This document shows, piece after piece, positions 1 to 6,855 of a DNA stretch of 9,167 nucleotides. The stretch lies in contig DAOVKO010000077.1 in the NCBI GenBank assembly GCA_030631725.1, positions 1-9,167 on the forward strand, given 5' to 3'. Both the position numbers and the translations under genes were made by a program. The number at the start of each line of letters is the position of its first letter. Position 1 is the stretch's first letter. The notes under the pieces are model-generated. The model ran no database searches and was not told where the DNA came from. It saw nothing but the letters and a program-made list of their open reading frames with translations. The DNA comes from Actinomycetes bacterium (GTDB lineage Bacteria; Planctomycetota; Phycisphaerae; JAACET01).

Positions 1-674
1 ACGGTAAAGCCGAACTTTGCCCGGTCGATGCAAGTTCCGGCCCCAACTTCGACGTCGTCACCGATGCGGACGGCGCCCAAATGAGGGATGTGGTGATGTT
101 GGCCGTCGCGGCATCGATAACCGAACCCCTCTGAGCCGATTACGACGTTTTGGCCGAGGACCACGCGATTTCCGATCTGGCTGCGGTCGGCGACAATCAC
201 GCCTGGCGCGAAGCAGCACTGTTGTCCTATAAGACAGTCGCGACCGAGATAACAACCGGCTTGGATGACCGAGCCGTCGCCGATGGTGGTCCCGGCCTGG
301 ACAACAACATAGGGCCCGATGGCCAGGTCGTGTCCGAGATTGACGCCGGGAGCGATCAGGGCTGTGGGATGAACGCCCAGGTCGGCCTCGGGAGGCCGAG
401 CGAAGAGTTCCAGGGCCATATTGATGGCTTCAGGAACATTGCTGACCCAGATCATAGGCAGAGAAACAGGGGCAAGCGAATCACTAACGAGGACGGCAGC
501 GGCCTTGGTGGTTTTGGCAGTTTCCAAGTCGTGTTTGTTTATGAGAAAAGAGAGGTCAGCGGGCCCGGCGGAGGCCAGTTCAGCGATACCGGTAAGCTCG
601 GTGTGGTCGGGACCTTCCAATCTGCCAGCGACATGAGCGGCCAGACGCCCCAGAGTTACTTTATTTGCGGCCAT
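1..674 (-). CDS. lpxD: UDP-3-O-(3-hydroxyacyl)glucosamine N-acyltransferase LpxD, 5' part (3' end beyond window)
   Basis: LpxD transfers a 3-hydroxyacyl chain from acyl-ACP to the 2-amino group of UDP-3-O-acyl-glucosamine, the third step of lipid A synthesis, in the cytoplasm. I read 224 codons from the ATG at 674 to the window edge with no stop. Residues 1-100 match the N-terminal uridine-binding domain (MAANKVTLGRLAAHVAGRLE, then 'ADLSFLINK' near 40-47). From about residue 101 the protein becomes a left-handed beta-helix of hexapeptide repeats (HPTALIAPG, GPYVVVQAGTTIGDG, NRVVLGQNVVIGSEGFGY). The family segment IPHLGAVRIGDDVEVGAGTCIDR lies at about 196-218. The catalytic histidine of the family sits further on (E. 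coli His239) and is outside the window, so activity cannot be judged. A strong Shine-Dalgarno (TGGGGAG, 684-690) lies 9 bases before the ATG. It follows skp after 114 bp, the usual bamA-skp-lpxD order. Confidence 0.96.
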   Translation of the reverse strand, partial: MAANKVTLGRLAAHVAGRLEGPDHTELTGIAELASAGPADLSFLINKHDLETAKTTKAAAVLVSDSLAPVSLPMIWVSNVPEAINMALELFARPPEADLGVHPTALIAPGVNLGHDLAIGPYVVVQAGTTIGDGSVIQAGCYLGRDCLIGQQCCFAPGVIVADRSQIGNRVVLGQNVVIGSEGFGYRCRDGQHHHIPHLGAVRIGDDVEVGAGTCIDRAKFGFT

Positions 675-712
675 CAGTGCGTGCTCCCCAGAATTAGGGC
701 CAAAGTGCCGTC

Positions 713-741
713 CTTTTAAGAGGATAGCGGCGGATGGTCAA
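713..741 (-). promoter_or_regulatory. Candidate sigma70-type promoter for lpxD
   Basis: On the minus strand TTGACC (736-741) is followed after exactly 17 bases by TAAAAG (713-718). The first box matches 5 of 6 consensus bases and the second 4 of 6. Initiation would fall about 30 bases before the lpxD ATG and just before its ribosome binding site. It lies in the 114-bp gap between skp and lpxD, which holds no other gene and no clear terminator. This is a consensus match only; lpxD may equally be read through from skp. Confidence 0.35.
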
Positions 742-788
742 GGCTGACTCAAACAAGAGCAAAAAAGTTTTCCCGCGGTCAGGCTGGT

Positions 789-1337
789 TTATCCACGCAG
801 CTTATAATCGAGGTTAAGCTGCTCGGTGACTTCGGCAGTTATATCCAGAGCTTCGTCGGCGTAAAGAGCCTGCCCAACGACCAAGACCAAACCTTTTTGC
901 TTGGCTGTCTTGCCTACGGCACTGACCAAATCCCGGAAGCAGACTTCCTTCATTTGTTGCTCCTGAAGCCGAAGGTCAGTTTCCGAGAACTTAGCGAAAG
1001 CTTCATTCTGGATGGTTTTCTTGAGGAGCTCCTTTCGCATTCGCTTATACTCCTGCGAATCGGGGAGAAGGCCACTAGCGGCCAACTCGTCGGCCCCGGC
1101 TCTTAGAGCCTTTTGGGTCTCTATAACCTGCTTCTGGATGCGGTTTTTTTCGGCGATCAACCGGTCATTCATAACCATGAACTTTTGGTAGCCCCTGATC
1201 GCCTTAGTGGGATTACAAAAGGCAATAGATACCGGGGAAGTTCCTGCTTGGGCCCAGACGTTTTGCGAGTATATCCACAAGCCAAAAACAGCAAAGACCA
1301 AACCAACAAGGCAAATCATTTTTACTCTAGCGTTCAT
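789..1337 (-). CDS. skp: Periplasmic chaperone, OmpH/Skp family
   Basis: Skp is a periplasmic holdase that binds unfolded outer-membrane proteins after Sec export and delivers them to the BAM complex. The 182-residue product is close to the usual 160-180. It starts with a basic residue stretch (Arg4, Lys6), a hydrophobic core at about 7-23 and a likely signal peptidase site after Ala31 (A-Q-A). The mature protein has a first beta strand (IAFCNPTKAIRGYQ, about 38-51), a long charged helical arm rich in K, R, E and Q (about 55-145), and a closing strand and helix (GLVLVVGQ, then ALDITAEVTEQLN), which resembles the family's 'DITADVLKQ' ending. The ATG at 1337 has AAAGGA 7 bases upstream (1345-1350). 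The gene lies between bamA and lpxD, the usual place for skp. Substrate specificity cannot be read from the sequence; overall similarity to E. coli Skp is weak, as is normal for this family outside Proteobacteria. Confidence 0.9.
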   Translation of the reverse strand: MNARVKMICLVGLVFAVFGLWIYSQNVWAQAGTSPVSIAFCNPTKAIRGYQKFMVMNDRLIAEKNRIQKQVIETQKALRAGADELAASGLLPDSQEYKRMRKELLKKTIQNEAFAKFSETDLRLQEQQMKEVCFRDLVSAVGKTAKQKGLVLVVGQALYADEALDITAEVTEQLNLDYKLRG

Positions 1338-1405
1338 AAGTCATTCCTTTCATTACTACAGTGTCGCGAACAAAGGCAGCCATCGGCTCAGGCTAAGCGA
1401 TATCC

Positions 1406-1414
1406 ATTATAGCA
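1406..1414 (-). promoter_or_regulatory. Extended -10 promoter upstream of skp
   Basis: The minus strand reads TGC followed by a perfect TATAAT, i.e. an extended -10 element, in the 94-bp gap after bamA. No good -35 box is seen at 16-18 bases upstream, which extended -10 promoters can do without. Transcription would start about 60 bases before the skp ATG at 1337, giving a short leader. It would allow skp-lpxD to be transcribed separately from the dnaB-bamA part. The stretch just upstream repeats CCTATG twice. Confidence 0.5.
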
Positions 1415-1431
1415 TAGGGGCATAGGCAAAG

Positions 1432-3765
1432 CTACCAAAACATTGCAATACTAAAACTGAAGACCCTGGTATCGTCATCATCATCTCTATAAAGCGGCCA
1501 GGCGAAATCGGCGGAAAGGGGTATGGGGATGCTCCAACGGATACTGAAGCCGGCGGAAACGCGACCGGGCCCATCATCGATGGCAGCGGTATCAAGAAAA
1601 GCGGCGGCCCGAAGGTTGTCCCCGACGAGGGGGAAGGAATACTCGGTGCCGGCGAGGACGAGCCAGTCGCTGCCGATGGGTGTGGGATGGGCAGTAATTA
1701 CAGAGGGGGCGCGGGGACTGACGCCGCGGTAGCCGAAACCACGAATGGTGGCGATGCCCCCGGCATAGTAGCGTTCAAAGAAGGGGGCGTCGCCAAAAAT
1801 AGTGGCCAGTCTGGTCCTGAAGGCGAGGATGCCCTTGCGGTCAAGTGAGTCGGTATGGGTGGTGAAGAAACGATCATAACTGGCCTCGAGGCGACCGAAA
1901 TCGAAATCACCACCAAGGGGTCCAGTCTGCTCGTAAGATATCTTGAAGAGGTCTCCTTTGCTGGGGAGGAAGACGCTGTCGGTGGTGTCGCGTACAAAGG
2001 TTCCCTTGAGGGAGGTTAGATTGTGCGAGCCTTCGCTGGCCAGAATCTCCGCGGCGGTGTCATCGTTGATGTCCCTGATGGTAGCCTGTTCGAGCGTGAG
2101 GGTGCCTTCGATTCTCCATCCGTCCCAGAAACGGTAGCCCAGAGACCAACGGGCACCAAGGCGGCCCTCGTCGTAGTCCCCTCGCTGTCCGGTGTGAAGA
2201 TAAATACTTTGTCCGAAACTTATGGGCAAATCAGCCACGTAGGGCTCGCGAAAGTAAATGGAGAATCGAGCGAGCTCGGAACCAGGCTGAGCCCGCAAAC
2301 GAAACAACTGTCCGGCGCCGCGGAAAGTGGGAAAATTAAAGAGGTCGAAGTTTCTCTGTTCAACCGTGAGATCGCCAATCAGCCCAGCGTCAGAGTGTAC
2401 ACCGAAACCCATCATGAACAAAGCGGTGCGCCCTTCGGTGACGTTAATCTTGACGTCTCGGCGAGAATCGGGGGCCCGAACATCAGAGATTTGGACATCG
2501 GAAAATAACCTGGACTCCAACAATCTCTGCTGGCTGCGCCGCATCTTGGTAATATCATAGAGGTCGTTTGGAGCCAAGAGTAATCGGCGGCGGATGACCC
2601 GATCCTGAGTGACCTTGTTGCCGAGGATGTCTATGCTGCCGACTCGGAACTGGGGCCCTTCAGCTATATTGTAGAGCAGGTCGACGAAGCCGGGCTCATC
2701 CGGTAGATAGACGGGAGTAAATTGTACGCGAGCTTCGACGTATCCCTGCCGACCATAAGCTTCGCGGATACGCTGAGTATTGGTCCAGACAATGTGGGAG
2801 TTAACGGGGACGTCGCCGGGGCCAATCTTCAACCTTTTGAGCAGGTCGGGGCTGGAAATATTTTGATTGCCCTGGAAACGAACCTGGCGGACTTTGTAGA
2901 GGGGGCCTTCACTGATGACGAAGGTAAGGCTTGCCCATTTCTGGTCGGGGGAGTAGTCCAGGGGGCGTTTATCGACGCGGGCGTCGAGATATCCTTTTTC
3001 GCGGAGGTATTGGACAAGCCTGGTAACGTCTTTGTCGAGCTGAGCGCGGTCCAAATTTCCGGCGGAAAAAATGAGAGTGTAAGGCTTGGTGGCAATTTGA
3101 GAGCGAAGCTCTCGGGATGAGATTTGTTTGTTGCCCTCGAAGGCAATTTTGCGTATGCGGATTCTGGGGCCTTCGACTATGCGATAAACGAGCTTGGCCT
3201 GGGAGAGTAAGAGGCTGGTGTCGGCGGTTACCGCTGCGCGATCATATCCGGCTTTACGATAGTGGTCCAGCACGGCTCGGCGGCCACGGTCCAACAAATA
3301 GGCATCGGCAAAGTCGCCGGTTTTGAAGGGGAGGAGCTTGTAAAGCTGGTCGTCGGAGAAACGTCGATTTTCGGCGAACTCAATAGAGCTGACAACCGGT
3401 TCCTCAAGCACCTGGAAGATGAGGATCAACTTCTCGGGGGTGTCCTTATCGACGGAAAGAGAAACGTTGTAAATTCCCCGGAGCTGCTGAATGCTCTTGA
3501 TGTCCTGGTTGATGATCTGGTGCTGATAGGGCTGGCCGGGTCTGGAACTGATTTTGGCGAGAATGGTGGAAGTTGCGATCCGGGTGTTGCCTTTGACTTG
3601 AATTTCGGTGATGGTTCGGCCTTGAAGATCGGCGGCTAGGGTTTGAGCGGAGGCGGGACTGATGGTGAGCCAAGCGGTCTGGCCGGTGAATAGACAGCCG
3701 AGCAGAACAACACTGCAGATAAATCCAAGATGAGGCTGGGGACCAAGCCGGGACGAATACTTCAA
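1432..3765 (-). CDS. bamA: Outer membrane protein assembly factor BamA
   Basis: BamA is the integral core of the BAM complex, which folds and inserts beta-barrel proteins into the outer membrane. From the preferred TTG start it has 777 residues (E. coli about 810). Residues 1-40 form a signal peptide ending A-S-A/Q. Five POTRA domains follow at about 52-121, 124-198, 201-287, 289-370 and 373-444, each opening with a strand such as 'IQVKGN', 'IAFEGN', 'VRFQGN' or 'IDILGN' and closing with 'VTEG'-like ends. The 16-strand barrel runs from about 447 to 777. The conserved lid-loop motif is present as IRGF (674-677), and the chain ends in an aromatic residue (Trp), as E. coli BamA does. No in-frame ATG gives a sensible start: the frame opens upstream at an ATG (3852) deep inside dnaB, and the next Met is in POTRA5. 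TTG at 3765 has GGAG 8 bases upstream and overlaps the dnaB stop. A run of five Asp (761-765) precedes the last strand. Confidence 0.95.
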   Translation of the reverse strand: MKYSSRLGPQPHLGFICSVVLLGCLFTGQTAWLTISPASAQTLAADLQGRTITEIQVKGNTRIATSTILAKISSRPGQPYQHQIINQDIKSIQQLRGIYNVSLSVDKDTPEKLILIFQVLEEPVVSSIEFAENRRFSDDQLYKLLPFKTGDFADAYLLDRGRRAVLDHYRKAGYDRAAVTADTSLLLSQAKLVYRIVEGPRIRIRKIAFEGNKQISSRELRSQIATKPYTLIFSAGNLDRAQLDKDVTRLVQYLREKGYLDARVDKRPLDYSPDQKWASLTFVISEGPLYKVRQVRFQGNQNISSPDLLKRLKIGPGDVPVNSHIVWTNTQRIREAYGRQGYVEARVQFTPVYLPDEPGFVDLLYNIAEGPQFRVGSIDILGNKVTQDRVIRRRLLLAPNDLYDITKMRRSQQRLLESRLFSDVQISDVRAPDSRRDVKINVTEGRTALFMMGFGVHSDAGLIGDLTVEQRNFDLFNFPTFRGAGQLFRLRAQPGSELARFSIYFREPYVADLPISFGQSIYLHTGQRGDYDEGRLGARWSLGYRFWDGWRIEGTLTLEQATIRDINDDTAAEILASEGSHNLTSLKGTFVRDTTDSVFLPSKGDLFKISYEQTGPLGGDFDFGRLEASYDRFFTTHTDSLDRKGILAFRTRLATIFGDAPFFERYYAGGIATIRGFGYRGVSPRAPSVITAHPTPIGSDWLVLAGTEYSFPLVGDNLRAAAFLDTAAIDDGPGRVSAGFSIRWSIPIPLSADFAWPLYRDDDDDTRVFSFSIAMFW

Positions 3766-5165
3766 TACGGGATCTCCGTGTAGGGTTCCTGAGAGACTTC
3801 CGCGGGAAAACCCTGGTAAGCTTGGCCAAAGCTGGTGCAGGCGGCATTCCAACTCAGGTGGACCGAACCGGTGGGCCCGTTGCGCTGCTTGGCAACGATG
3901 AGCACGGCTTGCTCCTCTGAAGCATCTTTGTTATAGACATTTTCCCGATGTAGGAGAAGGACGACGTCGGCGTCCTGTTCGATGGCCCCGCTTTCCCGTA
4001 GATCAGACATTCGGGGGGTGCCTTTCTCCCTCTGCTCGGGAGCGCGGTTGAGCTGGGAAATGGCGATGACGGGGATGTCGAGCTCACGGGCGAGGGCCTT
4101 GATCCCGCGGGACATTTCGGCGATTTCCTGCTGACGATTTTCGCTGCGTCTGGAAGATCCGGAAGAGGGGGCCAGGAGTTGGATATAATCGACGATGACA
4201 CACTGGATATCCTGTTTGAGCTTGAGGCGACGAGCCTTGGCTCGCAACTGCAAAACGCTCAGGCTAGGTGAGTCGTCGATAAACAAGGGAGCATCCTCGA
4301 GCTCTTCGGCGGCAGCGGCTAGTTTGATGTGGTCCTCATCAGTAAGAGTGCCTCGTCTTAGTCTTTGACTGTCAATTTTTCCAAAAGAGCAAAGTATCCG
4401 CTGAGCCAACTGTTGGCGGGACATTTCCAGGCTGAACATAGCCACGGGCAGTTTCGAGTGGGTGGCAATATACTCAGCGATATTGAGTGCCAGGGCAGAC
4501 TTGCCCATTGCAGGCCGAGCGGCCAGGACGATCATGTCTCCTCTTTGCAGACCGCCCAGCATATCGTCAAGCTTTTTATAAGGAGTCTCTAAGCCGGTGA
4601 CCCTGGTGCCGTCATATTGCTCAATCTGCTTGAAGACCTGATGGAGAAGCTCCTTGAGGGGTACGACCTGAGAGGAGATCTTCATTCCAGTGATCTCAAA
4701 GATTCGGCGTTCGGCTTCTTCGAGGATTTCCTCGGGGTCTTCCCGCCCCTGGTAAGCGCGGGAGACAATCTGGGAAGAAGCGGAAATGAGCTTGCGCAGG
4801 AGGGCAAGGTCGCGGACGATGTTGGCGTAATAGACGGCGTTGGAACTGTCAGGGACGCTCTCGACAATGGTCAGGAGGTATGGGACACCGCCGATTTGTT
4901 CCAATTTGGCCCGGCGGTTGAGCTCTTCGCGCAAGAGGACCAGGTCGAGGGGCTTTTGGTGGTCGTAAAGATCGCAAACGACGTCGAAGATGATCTGGTG
5001 GTCGGCGAGGTAAAAGCAGTCGCGGTCAAGGATCTGAACGACCTCTCCGATCTCATCGCGGTCAAGGATCATAGAACCGAGAACGCTTCTCTCGGCGTCC
5101 AAGGACTGGGGGGGCAGGCGTTCGGGATCAACGGCAGGGGGTGCTTTGATATTGGAATCGGCCAT
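3762..5165 (-). CDS. dnaB: Replicative DNA helicase DnaB
   Basis: DnaB is the hexameric, ATP-driven 5'-3' helicase that unwinds DNA at the replication fork and recruits primase. The 467 residues match the normal length. The N-terminal collar domain starts at about 19 (PPQSLDAERSVLGSMILD) and runs to about 115; a linker helix region follows (120-165). The RecA-like domain begins near 186. It contains Walker A ARPAMGKS (216-223), the 'FSLEMS' strand (244-249), Walker B CVIVDYIQLL (322-331), the 'SQLNR' strand end (370-374), the motif SDLRESGAIEQDAD (387-400) and the arginine-finger region AKQRNGPTG (425-433). No intein or insertion interrupts it. AAAGGA (5173-5178) lies 7 bases before the ATG. 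It follows rplI after 59 bases, the common rpsF-ssb-rpsR-rplI-dnaB order. Its 3' end overlaps the likely bamA start. The last 20 residues are not conserved in a way I recognise. Confidence 0.98.
   Translation of the reverse strand: MADSNIKAPPAVDPERLPPQSLDAERSVLGSMILDRDEIGEVVQILDRDCFYLADHQIIFDVVCDLYDHQKPLDLVLLREELNRRAKLEQIGGVPYLLTIVESVPDSSNAVYYANIVRDLALLRKLISASSQIVSRAYQGREDPEEILEEAERRIFEITGMKISSQVVPLKELLHQVFKQIEQYDGTRVTGLETPYKKLDDMLGGLQRGDMIVLAARPAMGKSALALNIAEYIATHSKLPVAMFSLEMSRQQLAQRILCSFGKIDSQRLRRGTLTDEDHIKLAAAAEELEDAPLFIDDSPSLSVLQLRAKARRLKLKQDIQCVIVDYIQLLAPSSGSSRRSENRQQEIAEMSRGIKALARELDIPVIAISQLNRAPEQREKGTPRMSDLRESGAIEQDADVVLLLHRENVYNKDASEEQAVLIVAKQRNGPTGSVHLSWNAACTSFGQAYQGFPAEVSQEPYTEIPY
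3763..3777 (-). promoter_or_regulatory. Ribosome binding site and TTG start of bamA, overlapping the dnaB stop
   Basis: On the minus strand GGAG (3774-3777) precedes a TTG (3763-3765) by 8 bases. The TTG shares two bases with the dnaB TGA stop (3762-3764), giving TTGA. Starting here yields MKYSSRLGPQ and then a normal hydrophobic signal sequence, whereas the upstream ATG would add 29 residues copied from the dnaB coding region in another frame. The arrangement suggests translational coupling of bamA to dnaB. Confidence 0.7.
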
Positions 5166-5188
5166 GCGAGCGTCCTTTCGTGCGGCCG

Positions 5189-5201
5189 GGGAGTTTCTCC
5201 C
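5189..5201 (-). other. Small stem-loop in the rplI-dnaB gap
   Basis: The minus strand reads GGGAGAAACTCCC, a perfect 5-bp stem with a 3-base loop, and short flanking CCGGG/CCCGG sequences could extend it. It is the only structure I see in this 59-bp gap. No T-run follows, so it does not look like an intrinsic terminator. It might affect mRNA stability or partial termination before dnaB, or mean nothing. Confidence 0.3.
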
Positions 5202-5224
5202 AAGTCCCGGTCAGAGCAGGCTAG

Positions 5225-5758
5225 CTAGTCGCTGGGCTCAACGGTATCCGGTTGAGGTGGTGAATCAGCCTGCTGCTGGTCTTGTTCGGAATTCTGGGCC
5301 TCGTCCGGCAAGGGCGTCTCCGAGAGAACGGTCAGCTTGATTCGGGCAAAAGCCTCATCAGCAAATTTGACCTGGAGGTCATACTCGCCAATCTCCTTGA
5401 TGTGAGGATCGAGGATGATGTTCTGGTCGGGGACATCAAAGCCCATTTCCATCAGGGCGACGGCTACATCGGCGGGTCCGACGCTTCCGAAGAGATGTCC
5501 GAGCTCATTGGCCCTGGCAGCTATGGTTAGCTCGATGCCATCGAGGGTCTGAGCCCGGTCCTTGAACTCCTGCAGAAGGCGAAACTCATCCTGTCTGGCG
5601 ACGGCGCGGAGCTCCTCGACTTGTTTGAGGTTTTCTTCGGTGGGCGCCAGTGCCAAACCGTGGGGCAACAAATAGTTTCGGGCGTATCCGTCCCTGACCT
5701 CGACGAGGTCCCCGGCCTTTCCGAGCTTTTCAATATTGCGTTGAAGCAAGAGCTTCAT
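5225..5758 (-). CDS. rplI: Large-subunit ribosomal protein bL9
   Basis: bL9 binds 23S rRNA near the L1 stalk and projects from the 50S subunit; it helps keep the reading frame. The N-terminal rRNA-binding domain carries the family signature GKAGDLVEVRDGYARNYLLP with G34 and A36 following (13-36). A long charged connecting helix spans about 42-75. The C-terminal domain includes the typical LFGSVGPADVAVAL (89-102) and ends near 147. Bacterial bL9 is usually about 148-150 residues. This one has a further 30-residue tail (148-177) rich in Q, D, E, S and P and lacking predicted structure. GGAG (5766-5769) lies 7 bases before the ATG. The gene sits 53 bases after rpsR. Confidence 0.97.
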   Translation of the reverse strand: MKLLLQRNIEKLGKAGDLVEVRDGYARNYLLPHGLALAPTEENLKQVEELRAVARQDEFRLLQEFKDRAQTLDGIELTIAARANELGHLFGSVGPADVAVALMEMGFDVPDQNIILDPHIKEIGEYDLQVKFADEAFARIKLTVLSETPLPDEAQNSEQDQQQADSPPQPDTVEPSD

Positions 5759-5811
5759 TTTTGTTCTCCGTCATTATCGGTGAATTCAGGCGTTGTAATC
5801 GTAGTGGCAGA

Positions 5812-6069
5812 CTATTGAGCAAAGGCCATGAGAGCCAGGAAGCGTGCCCGCTTGAGGGCTATTATAGCCTGGCGCTGGTGCTTTCGGCAATTTCCGGAAC
5901 GTTTGCGACTGAACAATTTGCCACGCGTGGTAACCAGCTTTGTCAAAACAGGAAGATCCTTGTAGTCGATCCTCTGGACTTTGTCACGACAAAAGCGGCA
6001 GCGATTGTTGTCTTTGAAGCCTGGTCTGCGTTTGCGTTGGCCGAATCGTTTTCTTCTCTGAAAAGCCAT
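5812..6069 (-). CDS. rpsR: Small-subunit ribosomal protein bS18
   Basis: bS18 pairs with S6 and binds the central domain of 16S rRNA on the platform of the 30S subunit. The 85 residues include the conserved IDYKD (34-38), a GKLFSRKRSG segment (50-59), and the family end HQRQAIIALKRARFLAL (64-80). Four possible metal ligands are present: Cys24 and Cys27 (CRFC), Cys61 and His64 (CRKH). This is the cysteine-bearing S18 form, unlike E. coli S18, which has lost the full set. The N-terminus is very basic (QRRKRFGQRKRRPGFK). GAGGT (6076-6080) lies 6 bases before the ATG. It lies between ssb (95-bp gap, nothing else seen there) and rplI. Confidence 0.97.
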   Translation of the reverse strand: MAFQRRKRFGQRKRRPGFKDNNRCRFCRDKVQRIDYKDLPVLTKLVTTRGKLFSRKRSGNCRKHQRQAIIALKRARFLALMAFAQ

Positions 6070-6164
6070 TATAAAACCTCATCATCTGCTCTTGAAGATA
6101 AAAAAATCCTATTTACTATGGTCACAACGAGAATCCTGGGGTCCTATGAGCCCGAAGAAGGGAG

Positions 6165-6623
6165 TTAGAAGGGGATGTCATCCTCCTGAGGGCCTGCGGC
6201 GGAAGACTGCTGGGAGTCGGACTGTTGTGAAGCTTCTGCCTGGCTGGGGGGGGCGGCCTCCTGGTCGGCGGGTGGCCTGGCGGAGCGGTCGGGTGAGCCC
6301 AGAAACTGAAAGGACTGCACAAAGACGCGGTGCTTTGAACGTCGTTGTCCTTCCGGGGAGGTCCAAGTGTCCAGTTGGAGGCGTCCTTCGATAAAGATCG
6401 GGTTCCCCTTGCGCATGTATTTGTTGATGGCCTCTGCCTGGCGTCCGTAACAGCGGCAGTCCACAAAGCAGGTTTCGTCGCGCTGCTCGCCGGTGGCCTT
6501 GTCGGTCCACTTGCGACTGGTAGCCAGGCCGAACTCGACCACGGGGGTCTGGGACGGCAAATAGGAAAGCTGAGGGTCTCTGGTGAGATTACCTATCATC
6601 AGGATTTTGTTAAAATTGGCCAT
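6165..6623 (-). CDS. ssb: Single-stranded DNA-binding protein SSB
   Basis: SSB coats single-stranded DNA during replication, repair and recombination and recruits partner proteins through its C-terminal tip. The 152-residue product has an OB-fold at about 1-109 (FNKILMIGNLTRDPQL, FGLATSRKW, ETCFVDCRCYGRQAE, GNPIFIEGRLQLDTW). A flexible linker rich in P, Q, S and A follows (about 110-145). It ends in EDDIPF (147-152), the acidic-hydrophobic tip that binds SSB partners. Length is in the normal range. AGGAG (6630-6634) lies 6 bases before the ATG. It is placed between rpsF and rpsR, as in many bacteria, but separated from rpsF by an unusually long 232-bp leader with inverted repeats. Confidence 0.98.
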   Translation of the reverse strand: MANFNKILMIGNLTRDPQLSYLPSQTPVVEFGLATSRKWTDKATGEQRDETCFVDCRCYGRQAEAINKYMRKGNPIFIEGRLQLDTWTSPEGQRRSKHRVFVQSFQFLGSPDRSARPPADQEAAPPSQAEASQQSDSQQSSAAGPQEDDIPF

Positions 6624-6633
6624 GGCGGTCTCC

Positions 6634-6829
6634 TAAGCCCGAATATTTGGTCAAAGTATTTTCATGGGCAAGGCACTTAGCCCGAATATTCCACAAGAGT
6701 TTTGGTTTTGGCCGGCTATTTTGCCCAGCTTCTGCGTTCTCGGCTCTAACTGTCCTCGACGTATATATCTCATTTAGCGTACATAAATTATGAACAATCG
6801 GGCAAAATCTCGTGAAATATCCGGGCTAG
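6634..6829 (-). repeat. Nested inverted repeats and a third repeat copy in the rpsF-ssb gap (possible cis-acting RNA)
   Basis: The 232-bp gap holds no gene but shows symmetry. On the minus strand TAGCCCGGATATTTCAC (6828-6812) is complementary over 17 bases, with two G-U pairs, to GTGGAATATTCGGGCTA (6694-6678). Nested inside, ATTTTGCCC (6808-6800) is perfectly complementary to GGGCAAAAT (6726-6718). A second exact copy of the outer 3' core, AATATTCGGGCT, lies at 6647-6636 and runs straight into the ssb Shine-Dalgarno as AATATTCGGGCTTAGGAG. The upstream arm could therefore pair with either downstream copy. This could be a regulatory RNA fold in the ssb leader, operator-like sites, or a remnant repeat. 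The pairings are read from sequence; the function is inference. Confidence 0.6.
6782..6792. repeat. Short palindrome CATAAATTATG
   Basis: An 11-base palindrome, perfect except for its central base, lies in the loop region of the rpsF-ssb inverted repeats. It is followed on the minus strand by an AT-rich run with TATATA. It could be a protein-binding site or a chance feature of AT-rich DNA. No good -35/-10 pair could be built from it. Confidence 0.2.
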
Positions 6830-6855
6830 CTGTGGTTTGTCGGGTGCTGAGTATT

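Noticed and set aside
150..719. 189-codon open frame on the plus strand opposite lpxD
   Set aside because: It is antisense to a clear LpxD, has no recognisable family, and arises from GC-rich codon bias.
3766..3852. Longer bamA form starting at ATG 3852 (806 residues)
   Set aside because: The added 29 residues lie inside the dnaB coding region, lack a signal-peptide character, and TTG at 3765 has a well-placed GGAG and a normal signal sequence.
4617..5228. 203-codon open frame on the plus strand opposite dnaB
   Set aside because: Antisense shadow of a highly conserved helicase; acidic composition mirrors the codons of DnaB.
6070..6164. T-run in the ssb-rpsR gap considered as a terminator
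   Set aside because: TTTTTTT on the minus strand has no convincing GC hairpin directly before it.
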